A DNA stretch of 64,000 nt from Nitrospira moscoviensis (GTDB lineage Bacteria; Nitrospirota; Nitrospiria; Nitrospirales; Nitrospiraceae). The translations under genes and the position numbers were made by a program. Positions 37,386 through 46,117 of the stretch are shown piece by piece. The notes under the pieces are model-generated. The model worked only from the letters and a program-made list of their open reading frames with translations, did not search any database and was not told the DNA's origin. Where the stretch lies: contig NZ_CP011801.1 in assembly GCF_001273775.1 (NCBI RefSeq), positions 1,652,001-1,716,000 on the forward strand, read 5' to 3'. Each line of letters starts with the position of its first letter. Position 1 is the first letter of the stretch.

Positions 37386-38564
37386 ATGGCGCCTCGGAAA
37401 GTCATCCATATCATTACCCGGCTGGATCGCGGCGGGTCGGCACAAAATACGATGCTGACCGTGTTGGGTCACGATCGCACCCAGTTCGAGCCGATCGTCA
37501 TCACCGGCGACTCCCGCATGGAAGATGCGCAGGGCGGCCTCCGGGCGACCGCCGACAATCTGCGGAGGTTGGAGAAAGAGCACATCCGGTATCACGTCAT
37601 CCCCTCGCTCGTTCGGCGGGTCAGTGCGCGCCGGGATCTCGTCGCGCTGTGGAATCTCTATCGGCTGTTGCGAAGGGAGCGGCCGGCGATCGTCCATACG
37701 CACACGTCGAAAGCCGGCGTGTTGGGCCGGCTCGCCGCATGGTGGGCCGCGGTGCCGGCGGTCATCCATACGCCGCACGGCCACGTGTTCTACGGCCATT
37801 TCGACCGGCTGCGCTCATGGCTGTGTCTGATGATCGAGCGCCTGCTGGCGCGGATCACCAGCCGTCTCATCGCACTGACCGGCGCCGAGCGCCAGGAGCA
37901 TCTTGATCGCCATGTGGGAACGGCCGAGCGGTTCGCGGTCATTCCGAGCGGCATCGACGTGGAGCGGTTTCGCCGCGTCCGGGCCGGCGGCAAACTGGTG
38001 CCCGACTGGTTCGGCTGTCCTCCGAATAGCCGGATCGTCGGCTCGGTCGGCTGGTTGACCGGCATTAAAGGGCATCGTGTCTTGGTGGAAGCCGTCGCGA
38101 TATTGAAACAAGAGTTTCCGACCCTGCATCTCGTCATCGCCGGAAGCGGCGACCGGCGCGAGGCGCTGATCGAGCAGGCCCGGCAAGCCGGCATCTCCCA
38201 CGCCGTGCATCTTCCGGGACATCGCGAACAGGTTGAGGACTGTCTCAAGGGTTTCGATTGCTTCGCCCTCCCGTCGCTCAACGAGGGGATGGGCCGGGCG
38301 TTGATTGAAGCGATGGCGGCCGGCTTGCCGATCGTGGCCAGCCGGGTGGGGGGGATTCCCGCCGTCGTGCAGGATGGAGTGAACGGTCTGCTGGTTCCGC
38401 CGGGAGAGAGCCGGGCGCTTGCAGAGGCGCTGCGTTCGGTGCTGCGCGATCCTCAATGGGCGCGGCGATTAGGGGAGCAGGCCGGCCGATCGATCGGAGA
38501 GGAATACGGGATCGACCGGATGGTGCGCGCGATCGAAACGGCCTATCGGGAAGCCCATGGCTAA
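37386..38564 (+). CDS. Glycosyltransferase family 4
   Basis: A 392-residue GT-B protein: KVIHIITRLDRGGSAQNTMLTVL, VHTHTSKAGVLGRLAAWWAAVPAVIHTPHGHVFYGHF, VIPSGIDVERF, VGSVGWLTGIKGHRVLVEAVAIL, FALPSLNEGMGRALIEAMAAGLPIVASRVGGIPAVV. The HTHTSKAGVLGR and HTPHGHVFYGHF segments resemble capsular EpsD/PglA-like GT4 enzymes. Its 3' end overlaps the PHP gene by 8 bp. Confidence 0.88.
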   Translation: MAPRKVIHIITRLDRGGSAQNTMLTVLGHDRTQFEPIVITGDSRMEDAQGGLRATADNLRRLEKEHIRYHVIPSLVRRVSARRDLVALWNLYRLLRRERPAIVHTHTSKAGVLGRLAAWWAAVPAVIHTPHGHVFYGHFDRLRSWLCLMIERLLARITSRLIALTGAERQEHLDRHVGTAERFAVIPSGIDVERFRRVRAGGKLVPDWFGCPPNSRIVGSVGWLTGIKGHRVLVEAVAILKQEFPTLHLVIAGSGDRREALIEQARQAGISHAVHLPGHREQVEDCLKGFDCFALPSLNEGMGRALIEAMAAGLPIVASRVGGIPAVVQDGVNGLLVPPGESRALAEALRSVLRDPQWARRLGEQAGRSIGEEYGIDRMVRAIETAYREAHG

Positions 38565-40071
38565 ACGACACGTCATGGCGGCCGGTCGCGCGGGCTTTGC
38601 GCTGCTGTGGCTGTTCTCGGCGCCACTCGTACGCGCAGAGAGCCCAACCCCGGCGCGAATCCCGTTGCGCGCCGCCGTCCATGTCCACAGTACCGTCAGC
38701 ACCGGCACGTTGAGTCCGGAGTCGCTGGCGCAGCGGGCCGAACGGCAGGGATTGGATGTCCTGATTCTGTCCGAGAACTTCACGCTCCGCTACGACTATG
38801 GTCTCCGTCCGTTGGAAGGGATTCTCAAATACGGAGTCTCCTTCCCGTCCGTCTTGGACTATGGAATCGAGCGGTTTCTCACCGAGCTGCGCGAGGTCCG
38901 GCGGCGGCATCCGAAGTTGATCATCATGCCGGGTGTAGAAGTGGCACCCCACTATTATTGGACCGGGTCGCTTCTGGCGGGCGACCTCACGATGCACAAT
39001 GCGCAGCGCAATGTCTTGGTGATCGGGCTAGAGAAGAGCGAGGATTACGCACGGATGCCGGCGCGCGGCAATCCCCATTCCTTCGTCTGGGACGGGAAGA
39101 GTCTCGCGAACGCCGCGCCGTTCCTCCTCCTGGCCGTGCCGGCTATCCGGCTGTGGCTGCCCCGCCGTCGGGAGAAAGAGGCGTGGCGTCATTCGCATCA
39201 GACAATTCGGCGGATGGCGGCTGCCGCGGGTCTTGTGCTGACGGCGGGACTCGCGGCCAACGCCTGGCCGCTGACCAGCCCGCGGTTCAGTTCCTACGAC
39301 GCACAAGCCGGCTACCGGCCCTATCAAGCGGTCATCGACGCGGCGATTGAGCGGGGCGCGTTGGCGTTTTGGTCCATGACGGAGGCGCGGGATTTCAGCC
39401 GGCATTCCTTCGGTCCGCTGACCGTCACCGTCAAGACCGATCCTCATCCCGACAGCCTCCTCTTGACTCAGGGCTACACCGGCTTCGGCGGGCTCTATCA
39501 GGACACCCGGCGCGTCACCGCTCCGGGCGGGGTGTGGGATCAAGTCGTGCAGGCGCGATTGAATGAGGGCGGGCCGGTTCCGACCATGATCGGGGAAGTC
39601 GCGTTCCACGGCTTACAGGACGCGGGAAAGGATTTGGATCGGGTCTACACCGTCGTGCTGGTCACCGAACGGACGCAGGCCGGCGTACTGGAAGCGTTGC
39701 GCACGGGCCATGCCTATGCGGCGGCGAGAGGTGACGGAGATATCCTGCTCCAGTTGGACGAGTTCAGCGTCAGCGATCGTCGCCGCTCGGCCGGGATGGG
39801 AGACCGGCTGGAATCGGAAGGGGGAAGGCCGGTGACGGTTCGCGTCGCGGTGTCGGCCGCTGATCGCGACGCTCATCCGGTCCGGCTCAGGGTGATTCGC
39901 GCCGGACAGGTGGTCGGCCAGATCGAAGGGCGGACTCCGCTGCGGTACGAGCTGACCGACGGCGACGCGCCGGCCGATCGCTGGCTGCCGTATCGGGTGG
40001 AAGCGATCGCTCAGAGCGGCGAGCTGCTGACGAACCCGGTGTATGTGTTGAAAGTTAAAAGTAAAAAGTAA
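38557..40071 (+). CDS. PHP-domain protein with signal peptide and internal hydrophobic insert
   Basis: A 504-residue protein with an N-terminal signal helix (about 8-28, ending VRAE). A PHP-type metal-site start (AAVHVHSTVSTGTLSPESLAQRAERQGLDVLILSE) and MPGVEVAPHYYW follow, then two hydrophobic stretches (about 188-202 and 222-240) and more PHP-like sequence. PHP domains are metal-dependent phosphoesterases, in polysaccharide loci sometimes tyrosine-protein phosphatases that act on Wzc-like kinases. The export signal here argues against a cytosolic Wzc phosphatase. The C-terminus VKSKK comes from an A-rich repeat at 40048-40088. Confidence 0.7.
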   Translation: MAKRHVMAAGRAGFALLWLFSAPLVRAESPTPARIPLRAAVHVHSTVSTGTLSPESLAQRAERQGLDVLILSENFTLRYDYGLRPLEGILKYGVSFPSVLDYGIERFLTELREVRRRHPKLIIMPGVEVAPHYYWTGSLLAGDLTMHNAQRNVLVIGLEKSEDYARMPARGNPHSFVWDGKSLANAAPFLLLAVPAIRLWLPRRREKEAWRHSHQTIRRMAAAAGLVLTAGLAANAWPLTSPRFSSYDAQAGYRPYQAVIDAAIERGALAFWSMTEARDFSRHSFGPLTVTVKTDPHPDSLLLTQGYTGFGGLYQDTRRVTAPGGVWDQVVQARLNEGGPVPTMIGEVAFHGLQDAGKDLDRVYTVVLVTERTQAGVLEALRTGHAYAAARGDGDILLQLDEFSVSDRRRSAGMGDRLESEGGRPVTVRVAVSAADRDAHPVRLRVIRAGQVVGQIEGRTPLRYELTDGDAPADRWLPYRVEAIAQSGELLTNPVYVLKVKSKK

Positions 40072-40088
40072 AAAGGAAAAAGTATTGA
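40045..40088 (+). repeat. A-rich iterated tract (AAAAGT-type)
   Basis: A run of imperfect AAAAGT/AAAAAG units straddles the end of the PHP gene and the gap to the WbqC gene. It is strikingly A-rich within a GC-rich chromosome and encodes the terminal Lys-rich residues of the PHP protein. It looks like a low-complexity insertion or slippage product. Confidence 0.6.
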
Positions 40089-40093
40089 GAGCC

Positions 40094-40798
40094 ATGCGCG
40101 TCACGATCCATCAACCGCAGTTCCTGCCCTGGTTGGGGTATCTCGACAAGATCGACCAGGCGGACCTCTTTATCGTATTGGATACCGTCCAGTTCAAAAA
40201 GAACGAATGGCAGAATCGCAACCGCATCCGCACGCCGAAGGGCTGGCAATGGCTCACGGTGCCGGTGCTGCAGCGCTTCGGCCAGCGGATTCACGAGGTG
40301 AGCATCAATCAGACGGTCAACTGGCGGGCGCAACATCTGCGCGCGCTGGAGATGCACTATGCCCGCGCTCCGTATCGCGACCCATATCTGGACGAACTCC
40401 GTGCCTTGTACGCCATGCCCTGGGAGAAGCTCGCGGACCTCAACTTGGCGGTGATCGAATGGCTGCTGCGGTCTTTCGGCATCGCGACGCCGGTTCGTCG
40501 TGCCTCCGAATGGCGGGCGCGGGAAGAGCCGACGGATCGGCTGATCGATCTCTGCCGGTCGGCCGGCGCGGCCGACTATCTTGCCGGTCCCGGCGCCGAC
40601 CGGTACATGGACAAACCACGCTTTGAAGCGTCCGGTATTGCGCTCATCATGCAGGCGTTCCACCATCCCCGGTATCGCCAGCTGTACGAGCCGTTCGAGC
40701 CGAACGTGTCCGCGATCGATTTGCTGTTCATGCAGGGGGCCGAGGCCCTGGCGACGTTGCGCCGGTCGCGAGTACAGGCGCCCATGCCCGTCGTATAG
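40094..40798 (+). CDS. WbqC family protein
   Basis: A 234-residue protein starting MRVTIHQPQFLPWLGYLDKIDQADLFIVLDTVQFKKNEWQNRN, the diagnostic WbqC pattern (HQPxFLPWxGY and Q/xFxKxxWxNRNxI). WbqC-like proteins occur in O-antigen loci beside DegT aminotransferases and are predicted to modify amino sugars; biochemistry is poorly known. The conserved AGPGADRYMD segment near residue 165 is present. The ATG at 40094 was preferred over a TTG at 40085. Confidence 0.86.
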   Translation: MRVTIHQPQFLPWLGYLDKIDQADLFIVLDTVQFKKNEWQNRNRIRTPKGWQWLTVPVLQRFGQRIHEVSINQTVNWRAQHLRALEMHYARAPYRDPYLDELRALYAMPWEKLADLNLAVIEWLLRSFGIATPVRRASEWRAREEPTDRLIDLCRSAGAADYLAGPGADRYMDKPRFEASGIALIMQAFHHPRYRQLYEPFEPNVSAIDLLFMQGAEALATLRRSRVQAPMPVV

Positions 40799-40811
40799 GA
40801 GGGAGTCCGAG

Positions 40812-41453
40812 ATGGCGAAGAAGACGGAACCGATGCGCATTTTGGCGTTAGGCGCGCATCCCGACGACATTGAAGTGGGCTGCGGGGGGACGCTGATCAA
40901 GTACGCCGAAACCGGCCATCGGATCTTTCTGATGGTCATGACGGAGGGCGGGCAGGGCGGGCTGCCGGACATGCGCAAGCGCGAGCAGGCGCAGGCGGCG
41001 AAGATTCTGCGCGCTGAAAAAGTCTTTTGGGGCGGGTACCAAGACACCGAAGTGCCGATGGGGCGCGACTTGATTCAAACGGTCGAGGAGATCGTCAAGA
41101 AGATCGAGCCGCACTTCATTTTCGTCCATTACCACGACGACACGCATCAGGATCACCGGCATCTCGCGATGAGTACGATCACCGCCACCCGCTACACGAA
41201 GAACGTGCTCTTTTATGAAGGACCCACGACGCAGAACTTTGCGCCGACCGTGTTCGTGGACATCGAACAGGCGCTCGACCGGAAGATCCAGTCGCTGGAG
41301 GCGCACGCGTCCCAGGTCAGGAAGACGAATATCGAGGGGCTGAGCATCGCCGACGTGGTGCGGTCGTCGGCGCAGTTCCGCGGCATCCAAGGGCGCGTGA
41401 AAAACGCGGAAGGCTTCCTCCCGCTGCGATTGTTTATTAATATCGGCCTATGA
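40812..41453 (+). CDS. PIG-L family N-deacetylase
   Basis: A 213-residue LmbE/PIG-L zinc deacetylase: RILALGAHPDDIEVGCGGTL (AHPDD at 15-19), TEGGQGG, and the third metal ligand region HYHDDTHQDHRHLA. Family members remove acetyl groups from N-acetylglucosamine derivatives. Within a WbqC-PIG-L-DegT-WecA run it probably acts on an amino sugar of the repeat unit. Strong AGGAGGGAG ribosome binding site. The end overlaps the aminotransferase gene by 4 bp. Confidence 0.9.
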   Translation: MAKKTEPMRILALGAHPDDIEVGCGGTLIKYAETGHRIFLMVMTEGGQGGLPDMRKREQAQAAKILRAEKVFWGGYQDTEVPMGRDLIQTVEEIVKKIEPHFIFVHYHDDTHQDHRHLAMSTITATRYTKNVLFYEGPTTQNFAPTVFVDIEQALDRKIQSLEAHASQVRKTNIEGLSIADVVRSSAQFRGIQGRVKNAEGFLPLRLFINIGL

Positions 41454-42529
41454 CGACCGTCGCCAGGATGATTCCGCATTCTCGGCCCTCCATCGAATAC
41501 TCCGACATCCACGCCGCGACAGAGGTGCTGCGGTCCGGCCGCCTGGCACAAGGTCCGCTGGTCGAGCGATTCGAACGGCGTCTGGCGGCTGACATCGGCT
41601 TGGCCGGCGGCGTGGCGGTCAACTCGGGCACGTCGGCGCTGGAAGTCGCGCTGCGGGTGCTGGACATCGGGCTCGGCGATGAGGTCATTCTGCCAAGTTA
41701 TGTTTGCGCCGCGCCCTGGCTCGCCGTGCAGCGGGTCGGCGCGACCGCTCGGCTCGTCGATATCGAACCGGAGACCTATAACATCGACCCCGATGCGGCA
41801 CGCCGGGCGCTGAACCCCACAACACGCGCGATCATCGTGCCGCATCTCTTCGGCTTGCCGGCCGACTTGACGGCGCTCGAACCGCTCGGCGTGCCGCTCA
41901 TCGAAGACTGCGCGCAGACGCTACGAGCCTTGGAGCAGGGAAGACCGGTCGGATCGGTTGGACGGCTGACGGTCTGTTCCTTTTATGCGACGAAGCTCCT
42001 CTGTACCGGCGAGGGGGGGATGGTCCTGTCGCGCGACGAGGCTCTGTTGGACCAGGCACGCGCGTTGCGCGAGTACGATGAGGGCGCCGCACTCACTCCG
42101 GCTTCCACGAATGTGAAAATGACAGACCTGCAAGCGGCGATCGGCTTGGCTCAGTTGGATCGCCTGCCGTCGTCATTGGAGCGACGCCTCGAGCTTGCCC
42201 GTAACTATACGGCGGCCGTGAAGGGGACCGATCTCCGGCCGCCGGTCGTCCCCGCCGGCCGGAGCCATGTCTATTCTCGTTTCGTCGTTCGCGTGTCCGG
42301 CCTTCGACATGAGCCCGACGCGTTGAACGACGTGATGGCGCGTTTCGAGCGGTCCGGCCTGCACTGTCGCAAGCCGGTGTTTCGGTCGCTCCATCGCTAT
42401 CTCGGGCTCCACGGATTTCCGGCTGCCGACGAAGCGGAGCGCACGGCGCTTTCCATCCCACTGTATCCTGGACTGAACGACGACGAGGTGGCTCAGGTGT
42501 TGGCTCTGTTACGAGGGGCGCGGGCATGA
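41450..42529 (+). CDS. DegT/DnrJ/EryC1/StrS family PLP-dependent sugar aminotransferase
   Basis: A 359-residue fold-type I enzyme that typically transaminates a nucleotide-linked keto sugar. Landmarks are VNSGTSALEVALRVL (phosphate cup), VIEDCAQ-like PLIEDCAQTL, and the PLP lysine Lys182 in CSFYATKLLCTGEGGM. MTDLQAAIGLAQLDRL near the middle is typical. The overlap with PIG-L upstream and with the WecA-like gene downstream (4 bp each) suggests a joint role in making an amino sugar for the polymer. Confidence 0.9.
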   Translation: MTTVARMIPHSRPSIEYSDIHAATEVLRSGRLAQGPLVERFERRLAADIGLAGGVAVNSGTSALEVALRVLDIGLGDEVILPSYVCAAPWLAVQRVGATARLVDIEPETYNIDPDAARRALNPTTRAIIVPHLFGLPADLTALEPLGVPLIEDCAQTLRALEQGRPVGSVGRLTVCSFYATKLLCTGEGGMVLSRDEALLDQARALREYDEGAALTPASTNVKMTDLQAAIGLAQLDRLPSSLERRLELARNYTAAVKGTDLRPPVVPAGRSHVYSRFVVRVSGLRHEPDALNDVMARFERSGLHCRKPVFRSLHRYLGLHGFPAADEAERTALSIPLYPGLNDDEVAQVLALLRGARA

Positions 42530-43698
42530 AGGCCGTCGAGACCGCCCTCGCGCCATCACTGTTTTTGCAGTCGTGGCGCTGGCTCACGCCGGCCGTCGCG
42601 GGCGCGGCGCTCGGAGCCCTCATCCTGGCGGTGCCGTCGATCAGGGAACTGTTCCAAGTTGAGGGACTCCGCTGGCTCTATATTCTGCTCTTTGCTTTTC
42701 TCGGAACCGGCGCGTTGACACCCGTCATGGTCCAGGTGGGCCACCGTTGGAACCTTGTGGATACCCCGACGGATCGTAAGATTCACGTTCTGCCGACCCC
42801 GCGGCTCGGCGGGATTGCGATCTATGTCGGATTCGTCGGCTCCGTGCTGCTCAATTCGATTCTGCCCGAGTGGATGTCGGCCATCCTCGCGGCCGGCTCG
42901 CTCTTGCTCGTCATCGGGGTCCTCGACGATGTGCGCGAGCTGCCGGCCTCGGTCAAGTTGACCGGCCAAGTCGTGGCGGCCGGCATTGTCATCGCCTCCG
43001 GCACAGTGCTCACGCTCTTTCCAGCCGGCCCCTTCGGGGACACGGCCAACATTGCCTTGACGCTGTTCTGGGTCGTCGGCATCACCAACGCGTTCAACTT
43101 CTTCGACGGCATGGACGGTCTCGCGACCGGCCTCGCCGTGCTGATGGCGGCGTTCCTCGGCGCCGTGGCGTTCGAAACGAATCAAGCCGGACTGGGTTGG
43201 CTGGCGATCGCCATGATCGGCGCGGGGCTCGGCTTCCTGCCCTACAATTTCCGGGGCCGTGAGCCGGCGATGATTTTTTTGGGCGACGGCGGCTCCACGT
43301 TCATCGGCTTCACGCTCGCCTGCCTGGCGGTCAAAGGCAACTGGGCCGACTCGAACCCCATCGTGTCCTTCAGCAATCCGCTGCTCATTTTCGGCGTGTT
43401 GATCTACGACATGATCCACATCACGGTCGAACGCATCGCCACGGGAAAGGTCCGGTCGGTGAAAGCATGGCTGGACTATGTCGGCAAAGACCATTTACAT
43501 CACCGTCTCGAACGGGCGCTCGGGTCGCGCCAAGCCAGCGTCGCGATGATCTTTCTCCTCACCATTTGTCTCGGTCTGGCCGCGATGGCGCTCCGGCATG
43601 CCGGCACCACCGAAGCCATGCTGCTCTTGGTGCAAGCGGGGCTCATCGTCGCCATGGTCACGCTGCTCGAAGTCACCGGCCGCAGACGGCGCCCGTAA
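42526..43698 (+). CDS. Undecaprenyl-phosphate glycosyl-1-phosphate transferase (MraY/WecA family)
   Basis: A 390-residue polytopic membrane enzyme that transfers a sugar-1-phosphate (often GlcNAc-1-P) to undecaprenyl phosphate, starting repeat-unit assembly. Family motifs: HVLPTPRLGGIAIYVGF, the catalytic LLLVIGVLDDVRELP, NAFNFFDGMDGLATG, LPYNFRGREPAMIFLGDGGSTFIG, and the HHRL loop (KDHLHHRLERALG). It is the only initiating transferase seen in the locus and closes it. Confidence 0.92.
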   Translation: MKAVETALAPSLFLQSWRWLTPAVAGAALGALILAVPSIRELFQVEGLRWLYILLFAFLGTGALTPVMVQVGHRWNLVDTPTDRKIHVLPTPRLGGIAIYVGFVGSVLLNSILPEWMSAILAAGSLLLVIGVLDDVRELPASVKLTGQVVAAGIVIASGTVLTLFPAGPFGDTANIALTLFWVVGITNAFNFFDGMDGLATGLAVLMAAFLGAVAFETNQAGLGWLAIAMIGAGLGFLPYNFRGREPAMIFLGDGGSTFIGFTLACLAVKGNWADSNPIVSFSNPLLIFGVLIYDMIHITVERIATGKVRSVKAWLDYVGKDHLHHRLERALGSRQASVAMIFLLTICLGLAAMALRHAGTTEAMLLLVQAGLIVAMVTLLEVTGRRRRP

Positions 43699-43743
43699 TA
43701 GCCTCTTGCACTCTCCCTCCTGTTCCCGCTAGAAGAGTCCTCC

Positions 43744-44772
43744 ATGGTTCCTACCGTTGAATGGAAAGACGGTGCGGTCTGTCTACTGGATCAGAGCCGG
43801 TTGCCCGGTACGGTGGAGATTCTGACCTGCCGCGATTATCGTGCCGTCGCCGACGCGATCCGCGAGTTGAAAGTCCGTGGAGCCCCCGCGATCGGCGTGA
43901 CGGCGGCGCTCGGTGTCGCGCTGGGCGCCTTGTCCGTTCGCGCGACGGACTACGCGTCATTCGCCAAAGCGGTGGGGGAGATTTGCAATCATCTGGCGGC
44001 AACGAGGCCGACGGCCGTCAATCTGTTCTGGGCTATCGAGCGGATGAAGCGGAAGCTGGAGGCCTCGACGAGTCTTTCGATTCCCTCCGCGCAGCAGGCG
44101 TTGCTGGCCGAAGCGCAAGCTATTCTTCGAGAGGACATCGCCTTGTGCAAAGCGATGGGGAAGCACGGAGCCGAATTGATCCGGGACGGACAAACGGTGC
44201 TCACCCACTGCAACGCCGGCGCGCTGGCGACTGCGGGGTACGGCACGGCTCTCGGAGTAATCCGGGCAGCTTGGGAACAAGGGAAAACAATTCAGGTCAT
44301 CGCGGATGAAACGAGGCCGGTCCTCCAGGGCGCGCGGCTCACGGCCTGGGAGCTGATGCAGGATCACATTCCTGTCACGTTGATTACGGACAACATGGCC
44401 GGGTCGTTGATGCGGCAAGGCAAGATTCATTTGTGCGTGGTGGGGGCGGACCGCATCGCCGCCAACGGCGACGTGGCGAACAAGATCGGGACCTATTCCG
44501 TCGCCGTGCTCGCCAAGGCGCACGGCATTCCCTTTTATGTGGCGGCGCCGTATTCCACGATCGACCTCAAGACGAAAACCGGCGCCGACATTCCGATCGA
44601 ACAGCGCAATCCGCTCGAAGTGACGTCCATCCACGGCAGCCACCCCGTCGCCCCCGCCGGCGTCCGTGTCTACAATCCCGCCTTCGACGTCACCCCCGCG
44701 GAGCTCATCACCGCCATCATCACGGAGCGGGGGGTGTTCAAGCCGAGTGAGTTGGCCGACCGGTTTCGGTAG
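43744..44772 (+). CDS. mtnA: S-methyl-5-thioribose-1-phosphate isomerase
   Basis: Isomerises methylthioribose-1-phosphate to methylthioribulose-1-phosphate in methionine salvage. The 342-residue length is normal. Signatures are [35 protein letters not shown] (catalytic Cys), [18 protein letters not shown] (catalytic Asp) and [12 protein letters not shown]. The last 114 bp have an imperfect second copy at 51039, about 6.4 kb downstream, so this 3' end marks the left border of a likely inserted block. No other methionine salvage gene is in the window. Confidence 0.95.
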   Translation: MVPTVEWKDGAVCLLDQSRLPGTVEILTCRDYRAVADAIRELKVRGAPAIGVTAALGVALGALSVRATDYASFAKAVGEICNHLAATRPTAVNLFWAIERMKRKLEASTSLSIPSAQQALLAEAQAILREDIALCKAMGKHGAELIRDGQTVLTHCNAGALATAGYGTALGVIRAAWEQGKTIQVIADETRPVLQGARLTAWELMQDHIPVTLITDNMAGSLMRQGKIHLCVVGADRIAANGDVANKIGTYSVAVLAKAHGIPFYVAAPYSTIDLKTKTGADIPIEQRNPLEVTSIHGSHPVAPAGVRVYNPAFDVTPAELITAIITERGVFKPSELADRFR

Positions 44773-44966
44773 GTTTCACTGCGCGCCCGCTCGATCCTGC
44801 GGTTGAGCGGACGATCAATGATGCCTTTGCATCTGAGATGAAAAGACATCTGTAAGCCTACATGTTTCCTTCGGCTGGCCTTTCTAGTCAGATATGACTA
44901 TCATCTGGTCATGAAAGGGACCGGGGAGCTGGCAAGACTGTTTGCTTCATAGCGCCGCAGCTCTAG

Positions 44967-46064
44967 TCAAGCTCTTCGCAATGCAACGTCCATGGCAATT
45001 GCGATCGCCGCATGCCGATTGTCGATGCCGAGCTTCTGGTAGATGCGTTCGACATGTTTGTGAACGGTTCGCACGCTGATGCTGAGAATGTCGGCGATCT
45101 CGGCATTGGCTTTCCCTCGTGCGACCCACATTAAGATTTCGGTCTCCCGCTGACTGAGCCCCAACTTCAGCAAGACCGGCAGCGATACATCGGGTGTTCG
45201 CTCCTCGAGAATCACCAACCGCCTCTCCCCATCCTTGATGAATCGGACACGCAATCGTCTCCCGTGGAGCTCGACATCCAAGGGCTGAGGCGGCGCTGAT
45301 AAGAGTGTGCTTTGCGACAGGAGACGGTCTTGCTGCAAGACCCAATCGGAAAGAGGGGATGGAAGCCGGGCAGCATCCTTCTGTCTCTTGTCCAGAGGCT
45401 GTAGCAACATGGCGGCTCTGGGAGTTGCCCAGCTGATCCTGCCCTTCGGCGTCACTTGGATAATCGCCTGATCCAAGTGTTCAATCAGCCGCTTGTAGTC
45501 CGCGACTTCCCGGCGCATCTCTGTCACGGCTTGGGCATTGTTATAGGCCTGAGACAGATGGGGGCGGAGCACGTTGAGGATGGAGCGGTCCCTCTCCAGA
45601 AAATCACGCCCGCCCCGATGGAAGCCCATTGAGACGATCGTCGAACGATCCCGTCCGCTGGCGAACTGCATGCCGAGGTTATGGACCGTCCGGAAGTGCT
45701 TATAAAACTCGTTATATAGCGGCGTGCGTTTCCACTGATTGACGGAAATGAAGTCGGATATTTTCGTCGGCGACCCGTCGCCTGTCGTGTGGGCATGGGC
45801 TACGCATGGATGCTGGTGCAGCAGTCGGCCCAAGATCTCAAAGCCGTTCTCGGGCATAGGGACGTCATGAGGAGCCACCTTCACGAAGGTCTTCTTCGTT
45901 GTGGGATTCAATTCATCGTATGAAGCCACATCGACCGGGACAAGCGAGGCGAGCACGTCGACAAGAGTGGTCGTAAAAGAGGCGTGATCTTGCAACGTGT
46001 AAAGGCGCTGTACGCCGTCAAACAGGCGGCGCAGATCCTTAGCGCCGAGCGGTTCCCGTCCCAT
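44967..46064 (-). CDS. LuxR-type transcriptional regulator (tandem copy A)
   Basis: A 365-residue protein with a C-terminal LuxR/FixJ helix-turn-helix (LSQRETEILMWVARGKANAEIADILSISVRTVHKHVERIYQKLGIDNRHAA). The 230-residue N-terminal domain (TGDGSPTKISDFISVNQW, LYNEFYKHFR, ERDRSILNVLRPHLSQAY) resembles a GAF/PAS-like domain seen in some Planctomycete, Verrucomicrobial and Nitrospiral regulators; it is not an acyl-homoserine-lactone domain. Paralogue of the next gene. The ATG at 46064 follows GGGGTGAG on the minus strand and aligns with the paralogue's start; a GTG at 46073 is an alternative. The 194 bp between it and mtnA hold nothing I recognise. Confidence 0.88.
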   Translation of the reverse strand: MGREPLGAKDLRRLFDGVQRLYTLQDHASFTTTLVDVLASLVPVDVASYDELNPTTKKTFVKVAPHDVPMPENGFEILGRLLHQHPCVAHAHTTGDGSPTKISDFISVNQWKRTPLYNEFYKHFRTVHNLGMQFASGRDRSTIVSMGFHRGGRDFLERDRSILNVLRPHLSQAYNNAQAVTEMRREVADYKRLIEHLDQAIIQVTPKGRISWATPRAAMLLQPLDKRQKDAARLPSPLSDWVLQQDRLLSQSTLLSAPPQPLDVELHGRRLRVRFIKDGERRLVILEERTPDVSLPVLLKLGLSQRETEILMWVARGKANAEIADILSISVRTVHKHVERIYQKLGIDNRHAAIAIAMDVALRRA

Positions 46065-46074
46065 CAATCTCACC

Positions 46075-46083
46075 CCATGCGTA
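46075..46083 (-). promoter_or_regulatory. Half-site matching the island palindrome, upstream of LuxR copy A
   Basis: On the minus strand TACGCATGG lies 11 bp before the start of LuxR copy A. These nine bases are identical to part of the 20-bp palindrome at 47256-47275. A chance match is possible, but the position between two regulators of the same family makes a shared operator half-site plausible. Confidence 0.3.
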
Positions 46084-46117
46084 CGCTCTGACAGAACATC
46101 GCCGCTTTTGAGATGCG

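Noticed and set aside
44773..44966. Possible promoter or small RNA in the mtnA-LuxR gap
   Set aside because: Some short inverted repeats such as AGTCA/TGACT exist near 44890 but no consensus promoter, terminator or RNA fold could be supported.
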